Made by a program: the position numbers and the translations under genes. Shown here one piece after another: positions 1 to 7,592 of a stretch of DNA of 13,651 nucleotides; the stretch's first letter is position 1; the number at the start of each line of letters is the position of its first letter. The notes below the pieces were generated by a model that was given only the letters and a program-made list of their open reading frames with translations, did not search any database and was not told the DNA's origin. Source of the DNA: Tannerella sp. (GTDB lineage: Bacteria > Bacteroidota > Bacteroidia > Bacteroidales > Tannerellaceae); assembly GCA_031260095.1 (NCBI GenBank), contig JAIRKN010000143.1, positions 1-13,651 on the forward strand, read 5' to 3'.

Positions 1-79
1 TAAAAAATGTTTTGTTCTCATATCAATTAATGTTTATTGTTTTGATGAAAAAAACAGAAAAATAGTTGCATCCTGCATT

Positions 80-87
80 TATATTTG
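80..87 (+). promoter_or_regulatory. Possible -7 promoter box upstream of the carbamoyltransferase gene
   Basis: The octamer TATATTTG matches the Bacteroidales -7 consensus TAnnTTTG and lies about 50 nt before the ATG at 137. No TTTG lies at the expected 19-21 bp upstream; the nearest are a TTG at 66-68 (too close) and TTTG at 41-44 (too far). The assignment therefore rests on one box in AT-rich DNA. Positions 1-79 show no gene or other recognisable element. Confidence 0.35.
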
Positions 88-136
88 CAAATATATGAGA
101 TTTTCCCGAAATTGCGCTCCGTTAAAAAAACAAATT

Positions 137-1090
137 ATGAGAAACTTTACAAAAGTACAGGATATCGGAGATATCAAACAGGCTGTCCGGGAAGCATTGG
201 AAATAAAAAAAGATCGTTTCGGTCATACCGGACTTGGGAGAAATAAAACGTTGCTGATGATCTTTTTTAATTCAAGCCTTCGTACCCGTTTGAGTACGCA
301 GAAAGCAGCCATGAACCTGGGTATGAATACGATTGTACTCGACCTGAACCACGGCGCATGGAAACTTGAAACCGAACGCGGCGTTATCATGGATGGCGAT
401 AAACCGGAGCATATACTGGAGGCCATACCGGTGATGGGCTGTTATTGTGATGTGATCGGGGTTCGTTCGTTTGCCCGGTTTGAAAAGAAAGAGGATGATT
501 ATAATGAAGTGATCCTCCGGCAATTCATATAATATTCGGGTTGTCCCGTGGTTAGTATGGAAGCGGCCACACGTCATCCGCTACAAAGTTATGCCGATCT
601 GATCACGATCGAAGAATATAAGAAGACGGCGCGTCCGAAGGTGGTCATGACCTGGGCGCCTCATCCGAACGCACTTCCACAGGCTGTACCCAACAGTTTT
701 GCCGAATGGATGAATGTTACGGATTATGAATTTGTAATTACTCACCCGGAGGGATATGAATTAGATTCGGCGTTTACAGGCTGTGCGCAGGTGGAATATG
801 ACCAGCGGAAAGCATTTGAAGGCGCTGATTTCATCTATGCCAAGAACTGGGCGGCCTACAAAGATCCCCATTATGGACGAGTGCTTACGGCCGATCGTTC
901 GTGGACGGTCGATACCGGGAAAATGGCGTTGACGAATAACGCATATTTCATGCACTGCCTTCCCGTGCGCCGCAATATGATCGTGACGGACGACGTTATT
1001 GAAAGCCCTCAGAGTATAGTCATCCCGGAAGCGGCAAACCGTGAAATCTCGGCACAGGCAGTACTGAAAAAAATACTGGAAGGTCTTTAG
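137..1090 (+). pseudogene. argF': N-succinylornithine carbamoyltransferase interrupted by an in-frame TAA
   Basis: This is a transcarbamylase of the Bacteroides arginine pathway, which transfers carbamoyl phosphate to N-succinylornithine in the cytoplasm. The reading frame from ATG 137 to TAG 1090 spans 317 codons before the stop, close to the roughly 318 aa of the B. fragilis enzyme. It is broken only by a TAA at 530-532 (codon 132), where I recall the family having Gln. Both halves are in the same frame, so this is a nonsense change, not a frameshift. The phosphate-binding SSLRTR motif (46-51), Pro90 in DGDKPEH (the residue known to set succinyl rather than acetyl specificity), HPLQ (147-150) and HCLP (273-276) all remain. 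An earlier ATG at 95 would add 14 residues unlike the family; 137 starts with the typical N-terminus. The downstream half could restart at GTG 548 or ATG 557, but that fragment lacks the phosphate loop. It could be a recent pseudogene or a sequencing error. Confidence 0.8.
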
Positions 1091-1099
1091 TGAATGCGT

Positions 1100-1423
1100 T
1101 CAGGCTTCTCCGGGTATGCCTCCTATCGGCGGAATCAGTTCTCCGAACGGATGGTGGTTGTTTCCTCCTTTTTTAGCCGTATCGTCAAACTTTTGTATAT
1201 TATCCTGAAGCGCAAACAGTAGCCTTTTTGCATTATCAGGAGTCATTATGATGCGGCTTTTTACTTTCGCTTTCTGGGTACCCGGGACGACACGTATGAA
1301 ATCAAAGATAAATTCCGAAGAAGAATGAGAGATGATCGCTAAATTAGCATAGGTGCCTTGTGCAACCTGGTCGGTAAGTTCTACCTGAATCTGATTTTGT
1401 TTTTGATTGTTATTATCCATCAT
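1100..1423 (-). CDS. DUF3467 family protein
   Basis: This is a small, 107-residue protein of the DUF3467 family, common in Bacteroidetes and of unknown function. It has a Gln/Asn-rich start, then a central segment (about residues 13-80) with the family features TYANLAIISHSSSEFIFDFI and the IIMTPDNAKRLLFALQDNI helix. A Pro/Gly-rich tail follows. There is no signal peptide or membrane segment, so it should be cytoplasmic. Two adjacent Met codons (1423 and 1420) are both possible starts. It converges on the carbamoyltransferase gene with only 9 nt between stop codons and no visible terminator. It is divergent from the DUF4831 gene. The family call is from memory of its hallmark sequence; no function is inferred. 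Confidence 0.85.
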   Translation of the reverse strand: MMDNNNQKQNQIQVELTDQVAQGTYANLAIISHSSSEFIFDFIRVVPGTQKAKVKSRIIMTPDNAKRLLFALQDNIQKFDDTAKKGGNNHHPFGELIPPIGGIPGEA

Positions 1424-1455
1424 AATATTATTTTAAATTCTATCCTTTTTGAGGG

Positions 1456-1463
1456 CAAAAATA
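1456..1463 (-). promoter_or_regulatory. Possible -7 promoter box for the DUF3467 gene
   Basis: Read on the minus strand this is TATTTTTG, a full match to TAnnTTTG, about 33 nt before the DUF3467 start. No convincing TTTG sits 19-21 bp further upstream, so the promoter is weakly supported. Confidence 0.4.
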
Positions 1464-1482
1464 CATTTTACTTTTGAAAAAG

Positions 1483-1513
1483 TTTGTCTCTTTCAAAAAA
1501 ATAGTTAGTTTTG
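1483..1513 (+). promoter_or_regulatory. Bacteroidales-type promoter for the DUF4831/transporter pair
   Basis: TTTG (1483-1486) is followed after 19 bp by TAGTTTTG (1506-1513), matching both boxes and the spacing of the Bacteroidales housekeeping promoter. Transcription should begin near 1520, giving a leader of about 30 nt before the ATG at 1550. This argues against the in-frame TTG at 1511 as a start, since it lies inside the -7 box. A second TAnnTTTG match (TACTTTTG, 1469-1476) has a less suitable 17-bp spacing to TTTG. Confidence 0.7.
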
Positions 1514-1549
1514 TGCGGTTTTTTTTTAATAAATGCAGAACCGTTAAGA

Positions 1550-2620
1550 ATGAAAATAAAAATAGTAGCAGTAGTTGGTTTATTTCTGTGTGGCCTGACC
1601 ACAATGGCGCAAACAAAAGTAGAAAGGGTAGTGCCTACGAAAGCATCGGGAGAGGGCGTGACTTATTTTCTGCCCAAAAGTTCGTTTGTTGTAAATGCGG
1701 AGGTTACGAAAGTGACCGTAAAAGCCGGATCGTATTACCGGTATGCCGAGCGTTACCTGGGCGTGAAAGATGTGGCGACGGAAGATGTTGTTTATTATGA
1801 GTTGGGAAAGATCACCTTATCCGCTAAGGGGGTACCCAACCCGGATCAAATGTATAAAATCGAATTTAAACAAAAGACCGTAGCTCCTTTTGTTTATCTT
1901 ACTCCCGACGGGCTGCTATGCGCCATCAATGAAGTGTATACACCGGAAGAACAGCCGGAAGAACCCAGGCCGGAGCAGAGCAGAGCGGATACGCCGCCGG
2001 CCTCTTCGGTTTATACGGAAGATTTGTTAATGGCCGGTTCGGTAGCCAGACAGGCAGAGGTGGCCGCCAAACAAATCTACCGTTTGCGGGAAAGCCGTAC
2101 CGATATACTGACCGGAGATGCGGATAACCTGCCTCCGGACGGTGAGGCGATGAAAATTGTTATTTCAAAGCTGGAAGATCAGGAAAAGGCCTTGACGAAA
2201 CTTTTCACAGGTACGGAAACGCGCGAAACAACGTATTATGACATTTCTATTCTGCCGGAAGACGAGTTGGAACATGAAGTATTGTTCCGTTTCTCATCGC
2301 AATTAGGAATTTTGGATGAGGATGATCTGGGCGGCGAGCCTGTTTATATGAATCTGACGGCATTGGAACGTGCTCCCGAGCTTGACGCGAAAGAAGCGGA
2401 AAAGAAAGATAAATTGCTTAGGGGTATCGTGTATAACGTTCCGGGAAAGGCCCGGGTAGAGATTATACGAAATAATAAAAGTATCCTGAAAAAAGACTTT
2501 CCGTTTGTTCAGTTTGGCACGCAGGAAGCGTTAGCGCCGGTTCTTCTGGAGGATAAAAAAGAACCGGTAAAAGTATTATTCTATCCTGAAACAGGCGCGA
2601 TCCGGCAAATTACAAAATAA
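1550..2620 (+). CDS. DUF4831 family exported protein
   Basis: This is a 356-residue protein of the DUF4831 family, found in Bacteroidales and without an assigned function. A classical signal peptide occupies residues 1-20 (KIK, then a hydrophobic core ending TTMA before QTKVERV), so the protein is probably periplasmic or surface-exposed. The early GVTYFLPK and YRYAERYLGV segments are typical of the family. A Pro/Glu-rich stretch (about 133-155) separates an N-terminal part from a C-terminal part ending in an extended, beta-rich region. The ATG at 1550 was chosen because the signal peptide begins there and the promoter boxes lie just upstream. The peptide transporter starts 26 nt after its stop with no promoter visible in between, suggesting joint transcription. 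Confidence 0.85.
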   Translation: MKIKIVAVVGLFLCGLTTMAQTKVERVVPTKASGEGVTYFLPKSSFVVNAEVTKVTVKAGSYYRYAERYLGVKDVATEDVVYYELGKITLSAKGVPNPDQMYKIEFKQKTVAPFVYLTPDGLLCAINEVYTPEEQPEEPRPEQSRADTPPASSVYTEDLLMAGSVARQAEVAAKQIYRLRESRTDILTGDADNLPPDGEAMKIVISKLEDQEKALTKLFTGTETRETTYYDISILPEDELEHEVLFRFSSQLGILDEDDLGGEPVYMNLTALERAPELDAKEAEKKDKLLRGIVYNVPGKARVEIIRNNKSILKKDFPFVQFGTQEALAPVLLEDKKEPVKVLFYPETGAIRQITK

Positions 2621-2646
2621 TATACATCACTAAAAAATTTAATATC

Positions 2647-4218
2647 ATGTTTAAAGATCATCCTAAAGGATTACTCGGCGCGGCGCTTTCGAATATGGGC
2701 GAGCGTTTTGGCTTTTATATTATGATGGCCATTCTGACATTGTTTATTTCTGCCAAGTTTGGTTTGTCGGAAACGACTACCGGATATATTTATTCCGCCT
2801 TTTATGCTTCCATTTATTTATTGGCTTTGGTTGGCGGTTTCATAGCCGATAAAACGAAAAATTATAAAGGAACGATCCTTACCGGTATCATCTTAATGGC
2901 TATCGGGTATCTGATTATTGCCGTTCCTACGCCGACTCCTGTGCCAAGTATGGGACTGTATCTGGCCATAACCTGTGCGGGACTTCTGGTTATTTCATTC
3001 GGGAATGGTCTGTTCAAAGGAAACCTTCAGGCGCTCGTCGGACAGATGTATGATGATCCCAAATATGCAAATAAAAGAGATGCGGGATTCCAGATATTTT
3101 ATATGTTTATAAATATCGGAGCGATGTTTGCTCCGTTTATTGCGATCGGAGTGCGGAACTGGTGGCTGAAAGTTCATCATTTTGATTATAATGCCTCGCT
3201 TCCCGAATTATGTCATCAATATATTGCACAGGGAAATTCCATGCCGGCGGAATCAATCGACCGCCTGATAAAATATGCAAGCGACGCTTCGCTGGATGGT
3301 TCTGCGGCGACGGATCTGATGGCATTTTCCAACAGTTATCTGAATGTATTTAATGTTGGCTTTCAGTACGCATTTGCTGCCGCTATTGCAGCGATGTTGA
3401 TATCTCTTGTCATCTATACCGTCAATAAAAGGACATTCCCGGATCCGGCGAATAAAGCGATTCCTGCTGCAAACGGAGGTTTATCCGGGATAGGGATATC
3501 AAAGGAAGAAATCAAAATGAATGCCCGGGAAGTAAAGCAGCGTATTTATGCTTTATTTGCCGTATTTGGCGTAGTCATATTTTTCTGGCTGTCTTTTCAC
3601 CAGAATGGTTATTCGCTTACGTATTTTGCAAGAGATTACGTGAATCTGGATGTTATTCATATCAATCTGGGATTTACCAATATCAAAGGCGCTGAAATCT
3701 TCCAAAGTGTCAATCCGTTTTTTGTCGTGTTTCTTACCCCATTAATTATGTGGATATTCGGAGCATTGAACCAACGGAAGAAAGCGCCCTCTACTCCGAT
3801 GAAAATTGCGATAGGTATGGGGATTGCCGCTTTGGCATACGTATTCCTGATGGCGTTTTCGTTTGCACTACCGGCAAAAGAATCATTAGCGACAATGAGC
3901 GCCGAAGAATTAGCCGCTATGCGTGTTACTCCCTGGGTAATGGTTATTTTGTATTTTATTCTTACCGTGGCGGAATTGTTTATATCTCCGCTTGGTCTGT
4001 CGTTCGTATCAAAAGTAGCACCTCCGCATTTGCAGGGATTAATGCAGGGCTGTTGGCTGGCTGCTACGGCAATCGGCAATTCAATCTTATTTATAGGTGG
4101 AATCCTCTATACAAGTGTACCGCTATGGATCTGCTGGCTTGTATTTGTGGGCGCTACCGGACTTTCGATGATCGTCATGCTGAGTATGGTTAAGTGGCTT
4201 GAGCGTGTAGCAAAATAA
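2647..4218 (+). CDS. POT/PTR2 family peptide transporter (MFS)
   Basis: This is an inner-membrane, proton-coupled oligopeptide transporter of the POT/PTR2 branch of the major facilitator superfamily. The 523 residues contain about 12-14 hydrophobic segments. MFS motif A is seen as GGFIADK (63-69). The PTR2 signature FYMFINIG lies at 151-158, and FWLSFHQNG (313-321) corresponds to the FW..FEQQG region of transmembrane helix 7. Of the usual ExxERF proton-coupling motif, E19-R20-F21 are present but the first Glu is Asn16. A Gln replaces nothing in the HQ pair, although His318 stands where many relatives have Glu. I recall similar sequences in Bacteroidetes relatives, so this may be a subfamily trait. 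A long loop (about 180-230) separates the N- and C-terminal halves. Di- or tripeptide uptake fits a peptide-using gut or oral bacterium, but the substrate is inferred from family only. Confidence 0.88.
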   Translation: MFKDHPKGLLGAALSNMGERFGFYIMMAILTLFISAKFGLSETTTGYIYSAFYASIYLLALVGGFIADKTKNYKGTILTGIILMAIGYLIIAVPTPTPVPSMGLYLAITCAGLLVISFGNGLFKGNLQALVGQMYDDPKYANKRDAGFQIFYMFINIGAMFAPFIAIGVRNWWLKVHHFDYNASLPELCHQYIAQGNSMPAESIDRLIKYASDASLDGSAATDLMAFSNSYLNVFNVGFQYAFAAAIAAMLISLVIYTVNKRTFPDPANKAIPAANGGLSGIGISKEEIKMNAREVKQRIYALFAVFGVVIFFWLSFHQNGYSLTYFARDYVNLDVIHINLGFTNIKGAEIFQSVNPFFVVFLTPLIMWIFGALNQRKKAPSTPMKIAIGMGIAALAYVFLMAFSFALPAKESLATMSAEELAAMRVTPWVMVILYFILTVAELFISPLGLSFVSKVAPPHLQGLMQGCWLAATAIGNSILFIGGILYTSVPLWICWLVFVGATGLSMIVMLSMVKWLERVAK

Positions 4219-4349
4219 AGAAGCCAGGGAGTTGGTTATTATGTGGAATCATCCCGGATGGCCGGATAATAAATCAACCCGTTATGAGGTACATGAAAGA
4301 TTAATCATGAAAAAAAAACCGGATCAGAAAAATCTGACGCTGACCCTGC

Positions 4350-4916
4350 CTATGGAATAAAAAAAGGATATATTTCCCTGACCTTCTCAGGAAGAAAGAA
4401 GCGGATATCTTTTCCTTCATGAAAGGCCTGCCGTATAAAAGTAGATGATATTTCCAGTAGGGGAGCATCTACTTTTTTTATGTTTGCGTATTGGGGGGGA
4501 ATCGTTATCTCATAATCTTTCCGAGGGTAAATAATGATTGGAAATTCACTCATTAACGCTTCATGATTTTTCCAGCGTGATATTCTGCTCCAGTTGTCCG
4601 CACCCATGATCAACTGGAATGTCTTATCCGGGAACTGTCGTTGCAATTCCCTTAGTGTAGTGATCGTATAGGATGGGCGAGGCAATGCAAATTCAAAATT
4701 ACTGACTTTGAATCCGGGATAGCCGTCAATAGATGCTTCTACCATTTGGAGGCGTTTATCTTCCTCCATCAAACCGGATTCTTCCTTTAACGGATTTTGC
4801 GGCGAAACAAGAAACCATAATTCATCCAAGTCGCAAAACTCGCAAATCCAGTTTGCTAAAGCCAGATGACCTATGTGAATCGGATTAAATGAACCTGGGA
4901 ATATACCGGTTTTCAT
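4350..4916 (-). CDS. nadD: Nicotinate-nucleotide adenylyltransferase
   Basis: This enzyme adenylates nicotinate mononucleotide to deamido-NAD in cytoplasmic NAD synthesis. Its 188 residues are the usual bacterial length. The nucleotidyltransferase motif [10 protein letters not shown] is at residues 8-17 (HxGH at 14-17). [15 protein letters not shown] and the C-terminal ISSTFIR nucleotide-binding motif follow in family order. Its ATG overlaps the gmk stop by 4 nt (ATGA), a sign of translational coupling. It is the last gene of the yicC-gmk-nadD unit, and its 3' end faces the transporter gene across about 130 bp with no strong terminator. Confidence 0.95.
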   Translation of the reverse strand: MKTGIFPGSFNPIHIGHLALANWICEFCDLDELWFLVSPQNPLKEESGLMEEDKRLQMVEASIDGYPGFKVSNFEFALPRPSYTITTLRELQRQFPDKTFQLIMGADNWSRISRWKNHEALMSEFPIIIYPRKDYEITIPPQYANIKKVDAPLLEISSTFIRQAFHEGKDIRFFLPEKVREIYPFFIP

Positions 4917-5542
4917 CTTACATGATTTGATTTTATAAAATCCCGAACCGTACGCAAGACTTTGTCCTGTGCCTCTGTGAGATCATCATTTACGACGATC
5001 ACATCAAATTTAGGTGCAAAGCTTAATTCATATTCCGCCTTTTCCAGCCGTTTTCTTACAATTTCGGGTGCATCCGTACCGCGTTTTTCGAGTCGTTTGC
5101 GTAATTCCTCAATTGAAGGAGGTTGTATGAAGATAGACAAAGCACGGTCGCCGTAAAATGTTTTAATAGCACATCCGCCGATCACATCCACATCAAAAAC
5201 AACATGTTTTCCGGCTTTGGTGATACGTTCCACCTCGCTTTTCAGCGTACCGTAGAAATGATCTTTATAGACCTCCTCATATTCCAGAAAATCATCCTTT
5301 TCTATGTGTGAGCGAAACTCTTCCGGTGTAAGAAAGTAATAATCTACTCCCGTCCGCTCTTTACCGCGTGGCGCACGGCTTGTGGCGGATATGGAAAATT
5401 GCAGCGGCAGCCTCTGTTGTAACAGATGTTGTATGACGGAACTTTTCCCGGAACCGGAAGGTGCCGAAAATATAATCAGTTTACCTGCTTCCATATAAGA
5501 GTTCATTTTCTGAGGCGTAATCTCACTTTCCGGTTGGTACAT
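4913..5542 (-). CDS. gmk: Guanylate kinase
   Basis: This enzyme phosphorylates GMP to GDP with ATP in the cytoplasm. The P-loop APSGSGKSS is at residues 27-35. The GMP-binding region includes [19 protein letters not shown] (about 53-71), followed by [21 protein letters not shown] and the [21 protein letters not shown] lid segment. As drawn it has 209 residues, about 15-20 more than many relatives. The extra N-terminus ([12 protein letters not shown]) has no recognisable role, so translation may really start at Met13 (5506) or Met17 (5494), just before [11 protein letters not shown]. The 5542 start lies only 2 nt after the yicC stop, which suits coupled translation. It sits between yicC and nadD in one operon. 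Confidence 0.95.
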   Translation of the reverse strand: MYQPESEITPQKMNSYMEAGKLIIFSAPSGSGKSSVIQHLLQQRLPLQFSISATSRAPRGKERTGVDYYFLTPEEFRSHIEKDDFLEYEEVYKDHFYGTLKSEVERITKAGKHVVFDVDVIGGCAIKTFYGDRALSIFIQPPSIEELRKRLEKRGTDAPEIVRKRLEKAEYELSFAPKFDVIVVNDDLTEAQDKVLRTVRDFIKSNHVR

Positions 5543-5544
5543 GT

Positions 5545-6417
5545 TTACAGTACGTTTAAAATCTGTTCTTTAATTTGTTCCAGTTCGTCTTTCATCAGTA
5601 CGACGATCTGTTGCATTTCCGCCTGGTTACTTTTAGAGCCAAGCGTATTTATTTCGCGTCCTATTTCCTGAGCAATGAATCCAAGTTTTTTACCTTGTCC
5701 GTTTCCATTGTCAAGTGTTTCTATAAAATATCGGAGATGATTGTCCAACCGGCTTTTTTCTTCGTTTATATCCAGCTTTTCCATATAATAAATCATCTCC
5801 TGTTCAAGACGGTTCGCATCAATCTGAACTTCCGGTATTTTCTGAAGGTTTTCTATTATACGGTTTTTGATTTTTTCGACACGTTCTTTTTCGTACGGTT
5901 CGATTTGCATCAACAGTTCCGATATCTTTTTGATTTTCTGTTCAAACAATTTATAAAGCATCGCTCCTTCCTGTGCTCTAAATTCGCAAAGCTTGTTTAT
6001 TGCCTTATCAATCGTCTCAGATACAATCATCCATTCCTCTTCGCCGGCTTCTGCCATTTCTATTTTTATAGCGTCCGGCAGACGCAGCAGGATCGAAAAC
6101 CATTCCTCCGGCCGGTTTATGTTCAGTATGCCGGCAATTTCCTCTATCTGGTCTTTATAACTTTCCACGGCCGAAACATTAATTTGGGTCGGAACATCTT
6201 TTCCTATATTCTCCAGGGTTATTGTAAACTCCACTTTTCCCCGTTCAAGTTTCCGGGATAAAGCAGATCGTATTTCCATTTCCTTTTCCCGGTACAAGGG
6301 TGGAATACGGATAAAGAGATCCATTTGTTTACTATTAAGAGCTTTAATTTCTACAATTACTTTTTTGCTTGGCAGTTCGGCGGTTTCTTTTCCAAACCCG
6401 GTCATTGATTGAATCAT
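5545..6417 (-). CDS. yicC: YicC/YloC family endoribonuclease
   Basis: This is a 290-residue member of the YicC family, cytoplasmic proteins whose E. coli and B. subtilis members are reported as endoribonucleases. The N-terminus MIQSMTGFGKE is diagnostic. The YicC-like N-terminal domain covers about residues 1-155. The DUF1732 C-terminal domain (about 205-290) carries the conserved segment KKLGFIAQEIGREINTLGSK. A charged helical region lies between them. It is the first gene of the yicC-gmk-nadD operon, an order also common in other bacteria (yicC next to gmk), and has a good promoter directly upstream. No active-site prediction is made. Confidence 0.93.
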   Translation of the reverse strand: MIQSMTGFGKETAELPSKKVIVEIKALNSKQMDLFIRIPPLYREKEMEIRSALSRKLERGKVEFTITLENIGKDVPTQINVSAVESYKDQIEEIAGILNINRPEEWFSILLRLPDAIKIEMAEAGEEEWMIVSETIDKAINKLCEFRAQEGAMLYKLFEQKIKKISELLMQIEPYEKERVEKIKNRIIENLQKIPEVQIDANRLEQEMIYYMEKLDINEEKSRLDNHLRYFIETLDNGNGQGKKLGFIAQEIGREINTLGSKSNQAEMQQIVVLMKDELEQIKEQILNVL

Positions 6418-6440
6418 ATCTATTTTAATTTATTGAAAGA

Positions 6441-6471
6441 CAAAGATAATGCAAGCCGGATGAAATACAAA
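6441..6471 (-). promoter_or_regulatory. Bacteroidales-type promoter for the yicC-gmk-nadD operon
   Basis: Read on the minus strand, TTTG (6471-6468) is followed after 19 bp by TATCTTTG (6448-6441), matching both consensus boxes and the spacing. The predicted transcription start is near 6434, giving a leader of about 15-20 nt before the yicC ATG at 6417. Confidence 0.7.
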
Positions 6472-6497
6472 AAAATATTGAGATATTAGTCAAAGTA

Positions 6498-6543
6498 GCG
6501 GTTAGCGGTTAGTGTAGTTTTGTACTCACTGACCGCTAACCGT
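6498..6543. repeat. Long hairpin (inverted repeat) between divergent promoters
   Basis: The left arm (6499-6514, CGGTTAGCGGTTAGTG) pairs with the right arm (6527-6542, CACTGACCGCTAACCG) over 16 bp with a single G-T wobble. A G-T closing pair at 6498/6543 and an inner 3-bp AGT/ACT helix (6516-6518 with 6524-6526) extend it. The left arm is built from two heptamer-like units (CGGTTAG twice). Neither side is followed by a T-run, and the site lies between gene starts, so it is not a normal intrinsic terminator. Its arms sit 26 bp from the -33 boxes on each side. Confidence 0.8.
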
Positions 6544-6569
6544 CAGATTGGAATATTATGTTGCCTGTG

Positions 6570-6601
6570 CTTGGAAATAACTCAATTTTCATGTAACTTT
6601 G
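6570..6601 (+). promoter_or_regulatory. Bacteroidales-type promoter for metF
   Basis: CTTG (6570-6573) is followed after 20 bp by TAACTTTG (6594-6601), an exact TAnnTTTG. The start of transcription should lie near 6608, leaving a leader of about 20 nt before ATG 6629. That is too short for a SAM or cobalamin riboswitch. Confidence 0.65.
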
Positions 6602-6628
6602 CAATGCGTAAAACTGATTTTTAATAAA

Positions 6629-7582
6629 ATGAAAAAAGTGATTGAACATATAAATGACAGTAAAAAGACTGCATTTTCTTTTGAAATATTACCTCCCCTT
6701 AAAGGAAACAGTATCAAAAGGATCTATCATATAATTGATAAGTTGATAGAATTTGATCCTAAATATATCAATATAACCTCTCATCACAGTGAGTATGTAG
6801 ATAAAACAGAGCCTGACGGTTCGATACGAAGGGTTAATATACGTCGTCGTCCGGGTTCTGTCGCCATTGCTTCGGCGATTCAAAATAAATATGGTATTAC
6901 GGCTGTTCCTCATATTATATGTAAGGGTTTTACAAAAGAAGAAACGGAGTATGCGTTGATAGACTTGAATTTTATGGGTGTGCATGATTTATTGTTGTTG
7001 AGGGGAGATGAAAAGAATATGCCGGGAGATACGGATCCGTCATTCTATCATTCTTATGCGATGGATTTACAGGATCAGGTGAACAATTTCAACAGAGGTA
7101 TTGCCCTGGATGGCTCTTCTTTTGAAGGTATTGAAACGCCCTTCTCTTATGGGATGGCTTGTTATCCGGAAAAACATGAAGAAGCTCCGAATATGGAATC
7201 GGATATTTTTTATGCAAAGGAAAAAATAAAGAATGGAGCGGATTATTTAGTGACCCAGATGTTTTTTGATAACTCAAAATATTATTCATTTGTAGACCGG
7301 ATGCGTGCAGAGGGGATAACCGTTCCGATCATCCCCGGAGTTAAGCCGATTGTGTTTACAAATCAATTAACGGTCCTTCCCAAAATATTCCGTTCGGAAA
7401 TACCGGAGATGCTTGCGCACGAACTTCGTCATTGTAAAACGGATGATATGGCGAAAGATGTTGGGGTAGAATGGTGTGTTCAGCAATGTAAAGACCTGAT
7501 AGAACATGGCGTTCCGAGTATTCATTTTTATACATTGATGGCAACGGATAGCGTCAGCAGGATTGCAAAGGAAATTTATTAA
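6629..7582 (+). CDS. metF: 5,10-methylenetetrahydrofolate reductase
   Basis: This flavoenzyme reduces methylenetetrahydrofolate to 5-methyltetrahydrofolate, the methyl donor for methionine synthesis. The 317 residues form one MTHFR (beta-alpha)8 barrel, the usual bacterial length, without the eukaryotic regulatory domain. Visible family features are FSFEILPP (16-23, with the expected catalytic Glu19), LRGD ending at Asp127 (flavin contact region), PEKHEEAPN, and the C-terminal SIHFYTLMATDS. The ATG at 6629 is chosen because MKKVIEHI matches family N-termini. The in-frame TTG at 6599 falls inside the -7 promoter box. It is divergent from yicC, and the Dabb gene follows after 10 nt. Confidence 0.95.
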   Translation: MKKVIEHINDSKKTAFSFEILPPLKGNSIKRIYHIIDKLIEFDPKYINITSHHSEYVDKTEPDGSIRRVNIRRRPGSVAIASAIQNKYGITAVPHIICKGFTKEETEYALIDLNFMGVHDLLLLRGDEKNMPGDTDPSFYHSYAMDLQDQVNNFNRGIALDGSSFEGIETPFSYGMACYPEKHEEAPNMESDIFYAKEKIKNGADYLVTQMFFDNSKYYSFVDRMRAEGITVPIIPGVKPIVFTNQLTVLPKIFRSEIPEMLAHELRHCKTDDMAKDVGVEWCVQQCKDLIEHGVPSIHFYTLMATDSVSRIAKEIY

Positions 7583-7592
7583 CAGAATCACG

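Noticed and set aside
95..136. Upstream in-frame start (ATG 95) for the carbamoyltransferase
   Set aside because: It adds 14 residues unlike family N-termini, and ATG 95 sits only 8 nt after the candidate -7 promoter box; ATG 137 begins exactly where the family begins.
530..532. Programmed readthrough or recoding of TAA
   Set aside because: No known recoding element follows it, TAA is the normal stop of several genes here (metF, yicC, mutA, transporter), and the family has an ordinary amino acid at this place.
1511..1549. TTG start extending the DUF4831 protein
   Set aside because: It overlaps the -7 promoter box and would hide the signal peptide behind 13 extra residues.
4324..4337. Small inverted repeat TCAGA-AAAA-TCTGA as a terminator between convergent genes
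   Set aside because: The stem is only 5 bp of weak pairs and no T-run follows on either strand.
5575..6261. Long plus-strand ORF opposite yicC
   Set aside because: It is a Phe/Tyr-rich antisense shadow of the well-supported yicC gene, with no recognisable family features.
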